From Sedimenticola hydrogenitrophicus (GTDB lineage: Bacteria; Pseudomonadota; Gammaproteobacteria; Chromatiales; Chromatiaceae): 64,000 bases of DNA. The stretch spans positions 40,455 to 104,454 of the forward strand of contig NZ_JAQGEI010000016.1 of NCBI RefSeq assembly GCF_029017505.1, in the 5' to 3' direction. The position numbers and the translations under genes were made by a program. Below are positions 18,254 to 31,087 of this stretch, in pieces. The first letter of the stretch is position 1, and each line of letters opens with the position of its first letter. The notes beneath the pieces were generated by a model. That model saw only the letters and a program-made list of their open reading frames with translations. It ran no database searches and was not told the origin of the DNA.

Positions 18254-20548
18254 ATGAACCCGGTTATTAAATTGCGACTGTTACTGACCCTCATCATCCT
18301 GCTCCTGCCTCAGTTGGCATTCAGCGATACCTTCGTCGTCAAGGATATCCGGGTCGAAGGGCTGCAGCGTATCTCGCCCGGAACGGTGTTCAATTACCTG
18401 CCGGTGAAGATCGGACAGCAGATCGAGTCGGATGCCACCGGGGATATTATCCGCGCGCTCTACAAGACCGGTTTTTTCAAGGATGTGAAGCTGGAGCGGC
18501 AAGGGGATGTGCTGATCGTCTTTGTCACCGAGCGACCGGCGATCGCCAAGATTGAAATTCAGGGGAACAAGACACTTGAAACCGATCCGCTGTTGCTGGC
18601 ACTGAAGGATATCGGACTCGCGGAGGGTCGGGTATTCAACCGCTCGGTGCTGGACAAGATCGAGCAGGAACTGCAGCGGCAGTATTTCAACCTGGGCAAG
18701 TACGCCGTCAAACTCTCCTCGACCGTGACCCCCCTGGAACGTAACCGGGTAGCGATCAATATCGAAATCTCGGAAGGGGGGGCGGCCCGGATCAAGAAGA
18801 TCAATATCATCGGCAACCGCGCCTTTGACGAGGAGGAGCTGCTGGATGAGTTCTCCCTCAATACCACCGGCTTTCTCTCCTCCTTCACCAAGGATGATCA
18901 GTACTCCCGGCAGAAACTCTCCGGCGATCTGGAAAAGCTGCGCTCGTTCTATCTGGATCGGGGGCATATCAATTTCGCTATCACGTCGACCCAGGTCTCC
19001 ATTACCCCGGACAAACGGGATATCTATGTCACGATCAATATCGACGAGGGTGAGGTATACACCATTAACGATATTCTGCTGACCGGTGATCTGGTGCTGC
19101 CCAAGGAAGCATTCTTTCCGATGATTCATCTGGTGCGCGGCGAGGTATTTTCCCGGAAAGAGGTGATCGGCAGTTCCGAACGCATCAATACCCTGCTGGG
19201 CAACAACGGCTATGCCTTCGCCAACGTCAACAGCATCCCGGATATCGACGAAGAGAAGAAGCAGGTGGCCATCACCTACTTTGTGGATCCCGGCAAGCGG
19301 GTCTATGTGCGGCGGGTCAACATGAAGGGCAACAGTTCTACCCGCGACGAGGTGCTGCGCCGGGAGCTGCGCCAGCTGGAGTCGGCCTGGTATTCCGCCG
19401 AGCAGGTGACCCGTTCCCGGGAGCGGCTGCAGCGCCTGGGGTTCTTCGATGAGGTGAATGTGGAGACCCCCGCCGTACCGGGATCGACCGATCAGGTGGA
19501 TCTGAATATCGCGGTGGTCGAAAAACCGATGGGCAACCTGATGGCGGGCCTCGGCTTCTCCCAGTCCGATGGTCTCATCTTCAGCACCAGCCTGAGCCAG
19601 AAGAACTTCCTCGGCACCGGCAAGCAGGTCTCGCTGGCATTTGATAACAGTGATTCCAGCACCCATTACCGGCTGGGCTATGTCAATCCCTACTATACGG
19701 TCGACGGCATCAGCCGCGGCTTCAACCTGAGTTATCAGAAGACCGATTTCGACGAGGTGGACACGGCGAAATACCTGACCGACACCGGAACCGCCGGGGT
19801 GGTGTTCGGGGTGCCGATCACCGAGACCGACCGGGTCAATTTCACCGCCGACCTGTTGCACACCACGTTCAAGCCGGCGGCCTCTCCCTCTAAAGAGGTG
19901 AGTGATTTCAAAACCGAAAATGGCGATACCTTCCTCGACTTCAAGGTCGGCACCAGCTGGACCCGGGATTCCCGCGACTCCTCGCTGCTGCCCACCCAGG
20001 GGGCGACGCAGAGCCTGAGCGCCTTGGCCACCCTGCCCGGCAGCGACCTGGAATACTACAAGATCGCCTACAAGCACAAGCGTTATTTCCCGCTGAACAA
20101 CGCCTTCACCCTGGCGCTGAATGGCGATCTCGCCTATGGTGATGTCTATGGCGACACCTCGCGCCTGCCGCTGTGGGAGAACTTCTTCGCTGGCGGCATC
20201 AGGACGGTCCGGGGGTACAAGGATCACAGCCTGGGACCGCGTGACAACCTGGAAGATCCGATTGGCGGTAACGTGAAAATCGTCGGCAACGCCGAGCTGT
20301 TCTTTCCGGCCCCCTTCAAGCTGATGGAGAAGTCGATTCGCCTGGGCCTGTTCCTGGACACGGGCTATGTTTTTTCCACCCACGGCGGGGCGGATTTCGA
20401 CCTGGGTGAACTGCGTTACTCCACCGGGGCCTCGGCCATGTGGCTCTCCCCCATGGGCGCGCTGGGTGTGAGCCTGGGTGTTCCGCTCAATGACAAACCG
20501 GGTGATGAAACGGAGATATTCCAGTTCACCTTCGGTACCGCATTCTAA
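18254..20548 (+). CDS. bamA: Outer membrane protein assembly factor BamA
   Basis: Central Omp85-family component of the beta-barrel assembly machine (764 aa). A signal peptide (about 1-24, ending AFSDT) is followed by five POTRA domains (roughly 24-420) and a 16-strand barrel. The barrel has the VRGY lid-lock motif in GGIRTVRGYKDHSLGP and ends in FQFTFGTAF with a C-terminal aromatic residue. The ATG has only a weak AAAGAT ribosome-binding site. skp and the lpx genes follow. Confidence 0.97.
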   Translation: MNPVIKLRLLLTLIILLLPQLAFSDTFVVKDIRVEGLQRISPGTVFNYLPVKIGQQIESDATGDIIRALYKTGFFKDVKLERQGDVLIVFVTERPAIAKIEIQGNKTLETDPLLLALKDIGLAEGRVFNRSVLDKIEQELQRQYFNLGKYAVKLSSTVTPLERNRVAINIEISEGGAARIKKINIIGNRAFDEEELLDEFSLNTTGFLSSFTKDDQYSRQKLSGDLEKLRSFYLDRGHINFAITSTQVSITPDKRDIYVTINIDEGEVYTINDILLTGDLVLPKEAFFPMIHLVRGEVFSRKEVIGSSERINTLLGNNGYAFANVNSIPDIDEEKKQVAITYFVDPGKRVYVRRVNMKGNSSTRDEVLRRELRQLESAWYSAEQVTRSRERLQRLGFFDEVNVETPAVPGSTDQVDLNIAVVEKPMGNLMAGLGFSQSDGLIFSTSLSQKNFLGTGKQVSLAFDNSDSSTHYRLGYVNPYYTVDGISRGFNLSYQKTDFDEVDTAKYLTDTGTAGVVFGVPITETDRVNFTADLLHTTFKPAASPSKEVSDFKTENGDTFLDFKVGTSWTRDSRDSSLLPTQGATQSLSALATLPGSDLEYYKIAYKHKRYFPLNNAFTLALNGDLAYGDVYGDTSRLPLWENFFAGGIRTVRGYKDHSLGPRDNLEDPIGGNVKIVGNAELFFPAPFKLMEKSIRLGLFLDTGYVFSTHGGADFDLGELRYSTGASAMWLSPMGALGVSLGVPLNDKPGDETEIFQFTFGTAF

Positions 20549-20564
20549 GTATCAGGAGATTAAA

Positions 20565-21083
20565 TTGAAGAAGTCAGCCTTAAGCATCCTTGCGATATTT
20601 CTGTTCAGTTTGATTTCGGCAGCGGCGGCGGCCGAATTCAAGGTCGGCGTCGTTGACCTGAACAAGGTGATGGAGCAGTCACCCCAGGCCGAGGAGATCA
20701 GCAATGCCCTGAAAAAAGAGTTCCAGGCCCGCGATCAGGACCTGATTGCCAAGGCCAAACAGCTGAAGCAGCTGGAAGACAAAATGGCCCGCGATGCCGC
20801 GGTGATGAGCACGGAAGAGGCCAAGCGGCTCGAGAATGACATCCGCGCCCGGCGTCGTCAGTTGACCACCAACCGCACGGAGTTTCGTGAAGATGCGAAT
20901 CTGCGTCGCAATGAGGCAGTCAACCGGCTGTTGCGTAAAGTGGGTGAAGTGGTCAGCCAGATCGGTGAAGAGGAGCAGGTGGATGTGATCCTGACCGATG
21001 GGGTGGCCTATTTCAACAAGCGGGTTGATCTCACGGCGAAAGTCCTGCAGCGCCTTGAAGAGCTGGCTAAAACCTCCAAGTAG
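20565..21083 (+). CDS. skp: Periplasmic chaperone Skp (OmpH)
   Basis: 172-aa OmpH-family chaperone that holds unfolded outer-membrane proteins for BamA. The start is TTG at 20565, six bases after AGGAG; an in-frame ATG at 20478 lies inside bamA. The TTG start gives a proper signal peptide (KKSALSILAIFLFSLISA, cleaved near AAAEF), mature FKVGVVDLNKVMEQSPQAEE and a long charged coiled-coil (about 50-130) of the Skp tentacle type. Confidence 0.93.
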   Translation: MKKSALSILAIFLFSLISAAAAAEFKVGVVDLNKVMEQSPQAEEISNALKKEFQARDQDLIAKAKQLKQLEDKMARDAAVMSTEEAKRLENDIRARRRQLTTNRTEFREDANLRRNEAVNRLLRKVGEVVSQIGEEEQVDVILTDGVAYFNKRVDLTAKVLQRLEELAKTSK

Positions 21084-21092
21084 GACGGGCCG

Positions 21093-22151
21093 GTGAGCGG
21101 AGTGGTGTATCGCCTGGCGGATCTGGCCACCCGTGCAGGGGCCGAATTGCTCGGCGATGGTGAGGTCGCCATCAGTCATGCCGACACCATACAGGACGCC
21201 GCGCGGGGTGCGATCTGTTTTCTTGCCAACAGCAAATATCGCCAATACCTGCAGACCACCGGTGCCTCCGCGGTCATTCTGCGCCGCGAGGATGCCGCCG
21301 ACTCCCCGGTGGCGGGGCTGATCTCGGACAACCCCTACCTGACATACGCCCGGGTCGCCTCACTGCTTTATCCGCCGGCGGAGGTGACCGGTGGGGTGCA
21401 TGCTTCCGCCGTTATCGCCGACAGCGCGAAAATCGATCCGGGCGCCTGGGTGGGACCCTGCGCGGTGATTGGGGCAAACGTGGAGATTCAGGCGGGTGTC
21501 TGGATTGGCCCGGGTTGCGTGATCGATGCGGACAGTCGCCTGGGCGAGCACAGCCGCCTGGTGGCCAACGTGACCATATGTGCAGGCACGGTTATCGGCA
21601 GACGGGTGCTGATACATCCCGGCGCGGTGATCGGCAGCGATGGCTTCGGCAATGCCAACGATCAGGGTACCTGGGTCAAGGTGCCGCAGATCGGCATTGT
21701 CAGGATTGGCGATGATGTGGAGATCGGCGCCAATACCACCATCGATCGGGGTGCCCTGCGGGATACCCTGATCGCCGATGGCGTGAGACTGGACAACCAG
21801 ATTCAGATTGCACATAACGTGCGTATCGGAGAGCATACGGCGATTGCCGGATGTGCCGGCATTGCCGGTTCCACCACGATTGGTAAATATTGCACCCTGG
21901 GTGGCGGGGTCGGCCTGTCCGGGCATCTTGAGATCGGGGACAACGTGCATTTCTCCGGTCAGAGCCTGGTTACCCGCTCATTCAAGGAACCCGGCTACTA
22001 CAGCGGGAACCTGCCCGCGGTTGCTAACGGCGAATGGCGCAAAACCATCGCCCGGATCAGGCGCCTGGAAAGCGTCATTCAGCGGTTGAATGCGCTGGAA
22101 AAACAAGTATTTACCGATAAAACTGAAAACCATGGGGACGATCGGGACTAG
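21093..22151 (+). CDS. lpxD: UDP-3-O-(3-hydroxyacyl)glucosamine N-acyltransferase
   Basis: Third step of lipid A synthesis. At 352 aa it has the N-terminal uridine-binding domain followed by left-handed beta-helix hexapeptide repeats (about 105-300) and a C-terminal helix. The catalytic histidine lies in the IQIAHNVRIGEHTAIAG segment, and GSDGFGNANDQGTWVKVPQ is typical. The start is GTG at 21093, nine bases after skp. Confidence 0.96.
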   Translation: MSGVVYRLADLATRAGAELLGDGEVAISHADTIQDAARGAICFLANSKYRQYLQTTGASAVILRREDAADSPVAGLISDNPYLTYARVASLLYPPAEVTGGVHASAVIADSAKIDPGAWVGPCAVIGANVEIQAGVWIGPGCVIDADSRLGEHSRLVANVTICAGTVIGRRVLIHPGAVIGSDGFGNANDQGTWVKVPQIGIVRIGDDVEIGANTTIDRGALRDTLIADGVRLDNQIQIAHNVRIGEHTAIAGCAGIAGSTTIGKYCTLGGGVGLSGHLEIGDNVHFSGQSLVTRSFKEPGYYSGNLPAVANGEWRKTIARIRRLESVIQRLNALEKQVFTDKTENHGDDRD

Positions 22152-22265
22152 GCGTCTGTCTGGCTTGGCCGAGAGACGCTTGGAGCGGTCGTCACGAACT
22201 TGATCCGATAACGGTTTTATATCTTGATCGCTGGATGTTCCGTTGCGGCGGCTGGGGAGTGTAAT

Positions 22266-22715
22266 TTGAGTACGATGGATATCAACAAGGTGCTGACGCT
22301 GTTGCCGCACCGCTACCCGTTCCTGCTTATTGACCGGGTACTCGATTTCGAGAAGCATACCCGGCTCCTGGCGTTGAAGAACGTCACCTATAACGAGCCC
22401 TTTTTCAATGGCCATTTCCCCATCAGGCCGGTGATGCCCGGGGTACTGATTGTGGAGGCGATGGCGCAGGCGACCGGCCTGCTGGCAATGGAATCCAACC
22501 CGGAGACGGTGAGCGATACCACGGTTTACCTGTTCGTCGGGATCGACAAGGCGCGCTTCAGGCGGCCCGTGGAGCCCGGCGATCAGCTGATGATCGAGGT
22601 GCGCCAGAACTCGATCAAGCGGGGAATTGGCGTATTCTCCTGTACCGCCAAGGTGGATGGTAAGGTCGCCGCTAGCGCGGAAATCATGTGTACAGCCCGG
22701 GATTTCGCTCCTTGA
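22266..22715 (+). CDS. fabZ: 3-hydroxyacyl-[acyl-carrier-protein] dehydratase FabZ
   Basis: Hotdog-fold dehydratase of fatty-acid elongation (149 aa), competing with LpxA for hydroxyacyl-ACP. Active-site H50 in [13 protein letters not shown] and E64 in VEAMAQATG are present. I chose TTG at 22266 because GGGGAG sits six bases upstream; ATG at 22275 is the alternative and would be 15 bases from that site. The stop codon overlaps the lpxA TTG start (TTGA). Confidence 0.93.
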   Translation: MSTMDINKVLTLLPHRYPFLLIDRVLDFEKHTRLLALKNVTYNEPFFNGHFPIRPVMPGVLIVEAMAQATGLLAMESNPETVSDTTVYLFVGIDKARFRRPVEPGDQLMIEVRQNSIKRGIGVFSCTAKVDGKVAASAEIMCTARDFAP

Positions 22716-23482
22716 TCGATTCAAAAGCCGCCATCGACCCCGGGGCCGAGCTGGATGTAGGGGTCTCGGTTGGACCCTTCAGCGTGATAGGTCCCGGCGT
22801 TCGCATTGGCAAGGGTACCCGGATCGGGCCGCATGCTGTGATCAAGGGACCGGCCACCATCGGCGAGGAGAACCGGATCTTCCAGTTTGCCTCGGTCGGT
22901 GAGGATCCGCAGGATAAGAAGTACGCCGGTGAGGAGACCCGGCTGGAGATTGGCGACCGCAATGTGATTCGCGAATTCACCACCATTAATCGCGGCACCG
23001 CCCAGGATGCCGTGGCGACCCGGATCGGAAACGATAATCTGCTCATGGCGTATACCCATGTGGCCCATGATTGCCAGCTGGGGGATCACATCATCATGGC
23101 CAATGCCGCCTCCCTCGGCGGACATGTGATCATCGGCGACTGGGCCATCCTGGGCGGCTTCAGCATGGCGCATCAGTTTTCCCATATCGGGGCACACAGC
23201 TTCTGTGCCATGGGATCGGTGATCAACAAGGATATCCCGCCCTATGTCATGGTGAGCGGGCACCCTGCCAGGCCCTATGGTATCAACTCGGAAGGATTGC
23301 GGCGGCGCGATTTCACCAACCCCACAATTCAACATATCAAGCGCGCTTTCAAGATCATCTACAAGCAGCAGCACACGGTCGACGAGGCGCTGCAGGTCTT
23401 GCGTCTGCTGGAGCAGGAGTGCCCGGAAATCGGTCTCTTCATCGCCTTTCTGGAGCAGAGCGAGCGCGGCATTGTCCGCTGA
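22712..23482 (+). CDS. lpxA: UDP-N-acetylglucosamine acyltransferase
   Basis: First enzyme of lipid A synthesis (256 aa). Left-handed beta-helix hexapeptide repeats run to about residue 190, with the catalytic histidine in [17 protein letters not shown] sequence ([12 protein letters not shown]), then the helical C-terminal domain ending in RGIVR. The TTG start at 22712 gives [10 protein letters not shown], aligning with the MIDKSA start of the E. coli protein. It overlaps fabZ by four bases, so it depends on coupled translation. Confidence 0.94.
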   Translation: MIDSKAAIDPGAELDVGVSVGPFSVIGPGVRIGKGTRIGPHAVIKGPATIGEENRIFQFASVGEDPQDKKYAGEETRLEIGDRNVIREFTTINRGTAQDAVATRIGNDNLLMAYTHVAHDCQLGDHIIMANAASLGGHVIIGDWAILGGFSMAHQFSHIGAHSFCAMGSVINKDIPPYVMVSGHPARPYGINSEGLRRRDFTNPTIQHIKRAFKIIYKQQHTVDEALQVLRLLEQECPEIGLFIAFLEQSERGIVR

Positions 23483-23541
23483 GCTCGGGTGGTCCAGAGA
23501 TATGACAGGATCCGGTTCAAGCCTTGTGGCCGGAGGCAATC

Positions 23542-23619
23542 GTAGGATGCTGGTGAGCTTGCGAACCGCATCATTTGCGAAAAGACTTGATGCGGTTCGT
23601 GCCACTCACCGCATCCTAC
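23542..23619. repeat. GTAGGATG inverted repeat between lpxA and lpxB
   Basis: 78-nt hairpin with arms GTAGGATGC and GCATCCTAC and inner arms GCGAACCGCATCA / TGATGCGGTTCGTGC. It interrupts the otherwise tightly packed lpxA-lpxB junction. It belongs to the GTAGG-type repeat families also at 2785, 2898, 25454, 29625 and 36851. Confidence 0.8.
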
Positions 23620-23643
23620 CGCGCTAACCTAAAGAATCCGGCT

Positions 23644-24801
23644 ATGCTGAAAATCGGAATAGTTGCCAATGAACCCTCTGGCGATCTGCTCGGGGCCGGG
23701 GTGATGCGCGAAATCCGCAGCCGCCATCCGGATGCCCGGTTCGAGGGCGTGGGCGGGCCACTGATGCTGGCGGAGGGTTGCCGCACGCTCGTCTCCATGG
23801 AGCGGCTGTCGGTCATGGGACTGGTCGAGGTGCTGAAACACCTGCCGGAACTGCTGTCGATCCGCAAACGGTTGCGCAACCATTTTCTGCTCGACCCACC
23901 GGATGTGTTTATCGGGATTGACGCGCCCGATTTCAATCTGGGCCTGGAAACGGCCTTGAAAAAGGCCGGGATACCCACGGTGCACTATGTCAGCCCGACG
24001 GTCTGGGCGTGGCGTCCCGGCCGGGTGAAGAAGATCCGGGCGGCGGTCGACCTGATGCTGAGCATTTTTCCCTTCGAGACGGAATTCCTCGAACGGCACC
24101 GGGTTCCGGTCCGCTATGTCGGCCATCCGCTGGCCGATGAGATTCCGCTGGATAATGACTGTGCGGCGGCCCGTACGACTTTGGGCGTGGCCGACCGGCC
24201 GCATGTGGTGGCCCTGCTACCCGGTAGCCGGGTGGGGGAGATCGAGGCGTTGTCTGCGACCTTTATCCAGGCGGCCCTGCGGCTTATCGAGCGCTATCCC
24301 GACGTCCATTTCCTGGTACCGCTGATCAACCGGCGCACCCGCACCGCCTTCGAAGCCATCCTCAACCGTGAGGCGCCGGACCTGCCGGTCACCCTGGTCG
24401 ACGGGCAGGCGAGAGCGGTGATGATCGCCGCCGATGTGGTGCTCACCGCCTCGGGCACCGCGACCCTGGAGGCGCTGTTGCTGAAGCGTGCCATGGTGGT
24501 GGCCTACCGGCTCAACCCGCTCACCTACTGGATCGTCAAGCGCTTCAATCTGGTCAGGATTCCCTATGTGGCGATGGCAAACCTGCTTGCGGATGAGGCA
24601 TTGGCGCCCGAATTCATTCAGGGGGCGGCCACCCCCGAGGCGCTGGCGGATGCCCTGAGTGAACTGCTGGAGTCTCCGGAACGGGTAAACGCTATCCAGC
24701 AGCGCTATGCCGAGCTGCATAGGACACTGCAACAGGACTCCAGCCGCAAGGCGGCGGAGGCGGTGCTCTCCCTGATCGGCCACAACGGGAGTCCCGGATA
24801 A
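23644..24801 (+). CDS. lpxB: Lipid-A-disaccharide synthase
   Basis: GT19 glycosyltransferase (385 aa) joining UDP-2,3-diacylglucosamine and lipid X. Typical motifs: N-terminal [43 protein letters not shown] and [12 protein letters not shown]. The ATG at 23644 gives the family N-terminus [14 protein letters not shown]; the upstream in-frame extension to 23575 is repeat sequence. Its stop overlaps the rnhB start (TAATG). Confidence 0.96.
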   Translation: MLKIGIVANEPSGDLLGAGVMREIRSRHPDARFEGVGGPLMLAEGCRTLVSMERLSVMGLVEVLKHLPELLSIRKRLRNHFLLDPPDVFIGIDAPDFNLGLETALKKAGIPTVHYVSPTVWAWRPGRVKKIRAAVDLMLSIFPFETEFLERHRVPVRYVGHPLADEIPLDNDCAAARTTLGVADRPHVVALLPGSRVGEIEALSATFIQAALRLIERYPDVHFLVPLINRRTRTAFEAILNREAPDLPVTLVDGQARAVMIAADVVLTASGTATLEALLLKRAMVVAYRLNPLTYWIVKRFNLVRIPYVAMANLLADEALAPEFIQGAATPEALADALSELLESPERVNAIQQRYAELHRTLQQDSSRKAAEAVLSLIGHNGSPG

Positions 24802-25379
24802 TGTCCGAGCTGATACTGATTGCCGGGGTGGATGAGGTCGGCAGGGGCCCGCTGGCCGGACCGGTGGTGGCGGCCGCGGTGATTCTGGATCCGGCTCGAC
24901 CCATCGCCGGGCTGGCCGACTCGAAGAAGCTCAGCGAGAAACGCCGGGAGCAGCTTGAGCTGGAGATACTGGAGAAGGCGCTCTGCTGGTCACTGGGGCG
25001 CGCGGAAGTGGAGGAGATCGACCGGCTCAATATCCTGCATGCCAGTCTGCTGGCGATGAAAAGGGCGGTTGAGGCGCTCGTCACCCCGCCCGGCCATGCC
25101 CTGATCGACGGCAACCGCTGTCCCGAACTCCCCTGCAGTGCCGAGGCCATCATCGGCGGCGATGCCAGCGAACCGGCCATCAGCGCCGCCTCGATCCTGG
25201 CCAAGGTGGCGCGGGACCGGGAGATGGTGCTGCTGGATCAGCGTTATCCGGGGTATGGACTGGCGCAGCACAAGGGCTATCCGACCAAGGCCCATGTGGA
25301 TGCACTGCGCGAAATCGGCGTCAGCCCGATTCACCGGCGCTCGTTCGGCCCGGTGAAAAAGCTCCTGCAGGGTAGCTGA
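24801..25379 (+). CDS. rnhB: Ribonuclease HII
   Basis: Removes ribonucleotides misincorporated in DNA (192 aa). The catalytic DEDD residues lie in [14 protein letters not shown] (D and E), in [11 protein letters not shown] and in [12 protein letters not shown]. The start overlaps the lpxB stop by one base, the usual lpxB-rnhB-dnaE context. Confidence 0.97.
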   Translation: MSELILIAGVDEVGRGPLAGPVVAAAVILDPARPIAGLADSKKLSEKRREQLELEILEKALCWSLGRAEVEEIDRLNILHASLLAMKRAVEALVTPPGHALIDGNRCPELPCSAEAIIGGDASEPAISAASILAKVARDREMVLLDQRYPGYGLAQHKGYPTKAHVDALREIGVSPIHRRSFGPVKKLLQGS

Positions 25380-25759
25380 GCTATGGCCGGATACCGTTCT
25401 TTAAAGCCGCGAATGAACGCAAATAGGACTAAAGATTGCAACGTGCTCAACTTGTAGGTTGGGGTGAGAGGAGCGAACCCCAACAGCCGGTGGATCTGCC
25501 TTGCGCCATTCGTTGGGGTTCGCAGGCTCACCCCAACCTACGGACTGCCACCCGAATCAACGGACAGCACGTTTCCTCGTTCCCACGCTCCGCGTGGGAA
25601 TGCATACAGGGAACCCTGGCGCGCTTTGTGCCTCTGCGAGAGTCATTTTGCTCAGCCGGCAACCCCTGTCACCCGGCCGGCTTCACGGACAGAACCTGAC
25701 ACCTCGGGTATGATCCCGATCTGAAATTTCCTCCGCGACTGGGTTACAATACGACCACT
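25380..25759. repeat. rnhB-dnaE intergenic repeats and possible dnaE promoter
   Basis: 380 bp containing, in order, a GCGAATGAACGC motif near 25410, a GTAGGTTGGGGTGAG palindrome (25454-25541; a related copy is at 36851-36934), a GTTCCCACGC/GCGTGGGAA palindrome near 25580-25603, and a degenerate CTCTGCGAGAGT fragment near 25632. A candidate promoter CGGACA-17 bp-TATGAT (25686-25714) precedes dnaE. No gene is seen. Confidence 0.7.
25686..25714 (+). promoter_or_regulatory. Possible dnaE promoter
   Basis: CGGACA (25686-25691) and TATGAT (25709-25714) with a 17-bp spacer, giving a leader of about 40 nt. A second -10-like TACAAT at 25745-25750 is too close to the ATG to be the main one. The dnaE ATG has no obvious ribosome-binding site. 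Confidence 0.4.
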
Positions 25760-29332
<3,573 letters not shown>

Positions 29333-29869
29333 CCTGGAGCGACCGATATATAGAATCCTGGTAACTACTCATGGGGTGAGTAGGATGTAGTCAGTGGATA
29401 AGCCGGTAGGTGCACCCACCAATGCTCACGGGGTGATTGGCCTACCTTGCCGGCCTCACGTGATGGCTTGTTTCCTCGAATCCGGCCCTTTTTTCAGCGC
29501 CTGCCCAAACTCGCTTCGCTCAAACAAGGGCAGGCTTGAATCTGAAAAAAGGGCCGGATTCGAGGCGCCATCAAGATCGACCAACAAGGCAGACCAATCA
29601 CTTACACACCGGGTGAGTAGCTCGGTAGGGTGGGCACGCTTTTTGTGCCCACGCGGAAGGTGTGGCATGGGACAAAAAGGTGGGCACAGACTACGTGCCC
29701 ACCCTACGTGGCTTTGACCAGCCGTTTCGCTATTCGCGTTCATTCGCGGCTTCAATAAACGGCATTCGACAATAGCCGATTTTGGTAGCCATTCCCATAT
29801 CCATCAAAATGGTGTTGGGGATGACCCGATGATCTGTTATCTGCAAACCTAATCCGGTATATTTCGCCC
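29333..29869. repeat. dnaE-accA intergenic region with nested palindromes
   Basis: 537 bp. A large inverted-repeat element of the GTAACTACTCAC family occupies 29361-29620. Its half-arms (GGTGATTGGCCTACCTTGCC near 29432 and CCAACAAGGCAGACCAATCA at 29581-29600) are separated by another hairpin. That inner hairpin is a perfect 24-bp inverted repeat at 29474-29497 and 29542-29565, beginning CCTCGAATCCGGCCC. A separate GTAGGGTGGGCAC palindrome lies at 29625-29707, and an inverted GCGTTCATTCGCGGC motif near 29737. Open frames over this region are repeat only. Confidence 0.85.
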
Positions 29870-30826
29870 ATGGACATGAACTTTCTAGAATTTGAACAAC
29901 CGATTGCCGAGCTCGAGGCGAAGATCGAAGAGCTGCGCCTGGTCGGTAACGACAACGAGATCAATATCCAGGACGAGATTACCCGTCTGGAGACCAAGAG
30001 CCGGACACTTACCGAATCGCTCTATCAGAACCTCAAGCCGTGGCAGATTGCCCAGGTGGCCAGGCATCCGCTGCGGCCCTATATGCTCAACTACATCGAG
30101 CATATTTTTGAGGACTTCTATGAGATGCACGGCGATCGGGCGTTTGCCGACGATCACGCCATTATCGGCGGCGTGGCCCGCCTCGACGGGCGTCCGGTGA
30201 TGCTGATCGGTCAGCAGAAGGGGCGCGACACCAAGGAGAAACTGTTCCGCAATTTCGGCATGCCGCGTCCGGAAGGTTACCGCAAGGCGTTGCGCCTGAT
30301 GGAGACGGCGGAGCGCTTCAAGCTGCCCATCCTCACCTTCATCGATACCCCCGGGGCCTATCCCGGTATCGGCGCGGAAGAGCGCGGCCAGAGCGAGGCG
30401 ATCGCGAAAAACCTGCTGGTGATGTCCGGACTCAAGACCCCCATCGTCTGCACCGTCATGGGCGAAGGCGGCTCGGGTGGCGCGCTGGCCATCGGTGTGG
30501 GCGACCGGGTGATGATGCTCCAGTACAGCACCTATTCGGTGATCTCACCGGAGGGGTGTGCCTCGATCCTGTGGAAGAGCGCCGACAAGGCCCCGCTGGC
30601 GGCCGATGCGATGGCCATCACCTCGGACCGGCTCAAGGAGCTGAACCTGATCGATACCATCATTCCCGAGCCGCCCGGTGGTGCCCATCGGGACCCGGAA
30701 GGTGCGGCCAAAAACCTCAAGTCGGCGTTGCTGGCCTCATTGCAGGAGCTGGACCAGAAACCCCTGGAGCAACTGCTGGAGGAGCGTTACCAGCGGCTCA
30801 TGGGGTACGGTACCTTCCAGGGATAA
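29870..30826 (+). CDS. accA: Acetyl-CoA carboxylase carboxyltransferase subunit alpha
   Basis: AccA (318 aa) forms the carboxyltransferase with AccD and transfers the carboxyl group from carboxybiotin to acetyl-CoA for fatty-acid synthesis. The N-terminus [20 protein letters not shown] aligns with that of E. coli AccA. Family segments [22 protein letters not shown] and [15 protein letters not shown] are intact. It follows dnaE as in E. coli, but over a 537-bp repeat-filled gap, so it probably has its own promoter. accD and accBC are not in the window. Confidence 0.97.
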   Translation: MDMNFLEFEQPIAELEAKIEELRLVGNDNEINIQDEITRLETKSRTLTESLYQNLKPWQIAQVARHPLRPYMLNYIEHIFEDFYEMHGDRAFADDHAIIGGVARLDGRPVMLIGQQKGRDTKEKLFRNFGMPRPEGYRKALRLMETAERFKLPILTFIDTPGAYPGIGAEERGQSEAIAKNLLVMSGLKTPIVCTVMGEGGSGGALAIGVGDRVMMLQYSTYSVISPEGCASILWKSADKAPLAADAMAITSDRLKELNLIDTIIPEPPGGAHRDPEGAAKNLKSALLASLQELDQKPLEQLLEERYQRLMGYGTFQG

Positions 30827-30837
30827 TACAGGGTAAC

Positions 30838-30880
30838 TGCACACGGGGTGATTGGCCTGCCTTGTCGGCCTCACACCGAC
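30838..30880. repeat. Half copy of the GTAACTACTCAC-family element
   Basis: CACGGGGTGATTGGCCTGCC followed by TTGTCGGCCTCACACCGA matches the left inner arm of the element at 1272-1379 but lacks the complementary arm. It directly abuts the GGGGTCGAAGTC repeat at 30891. Confidence 0.7.
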
Positions 30881-30890
30881 ACACAAGACA

Positions 30891-30967
30891 CAGGGGTCGA
30901 AGTCAAATCTGTTGAAACAGGAGGTTTAAACTCAACCCGTACATTTGATTTGACTCCGACCCCCCTG
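30891..30967. repeat. GGGGTCGGAGTC inverted repeat, copy 2
   Basis: 77-nt palindrome with arms AGGGGTCGAAGTCAAAT and ATTTGACTCCGACCCC between accA and tilS. Same terminal arms and length as the copy at 13669-13745, with a different central sequence. Confidence 0.8.
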
Positions 30968-31087
30968 GATAACCCCTCTGGGTATATATAGGGCGCCCCG
31001 TGGGGGCCATCGGCGGGCACGGTCCGCCCTATGCTTCTCGAACACCCCTGGATAGACACTTCAGCATAGACACATCAGGATATTCAC

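Noticed and set aside
18281..20383. 700-aa open frame on the minus strand
   Set aside because: Antisense to bamA with no recognisable domain.
29394..29717. 107-aa plus-strand frame between dnaE and accA
   Set aside because: Consists entirely of nested palindromic repeat sequence, without a ribosome-binding site.
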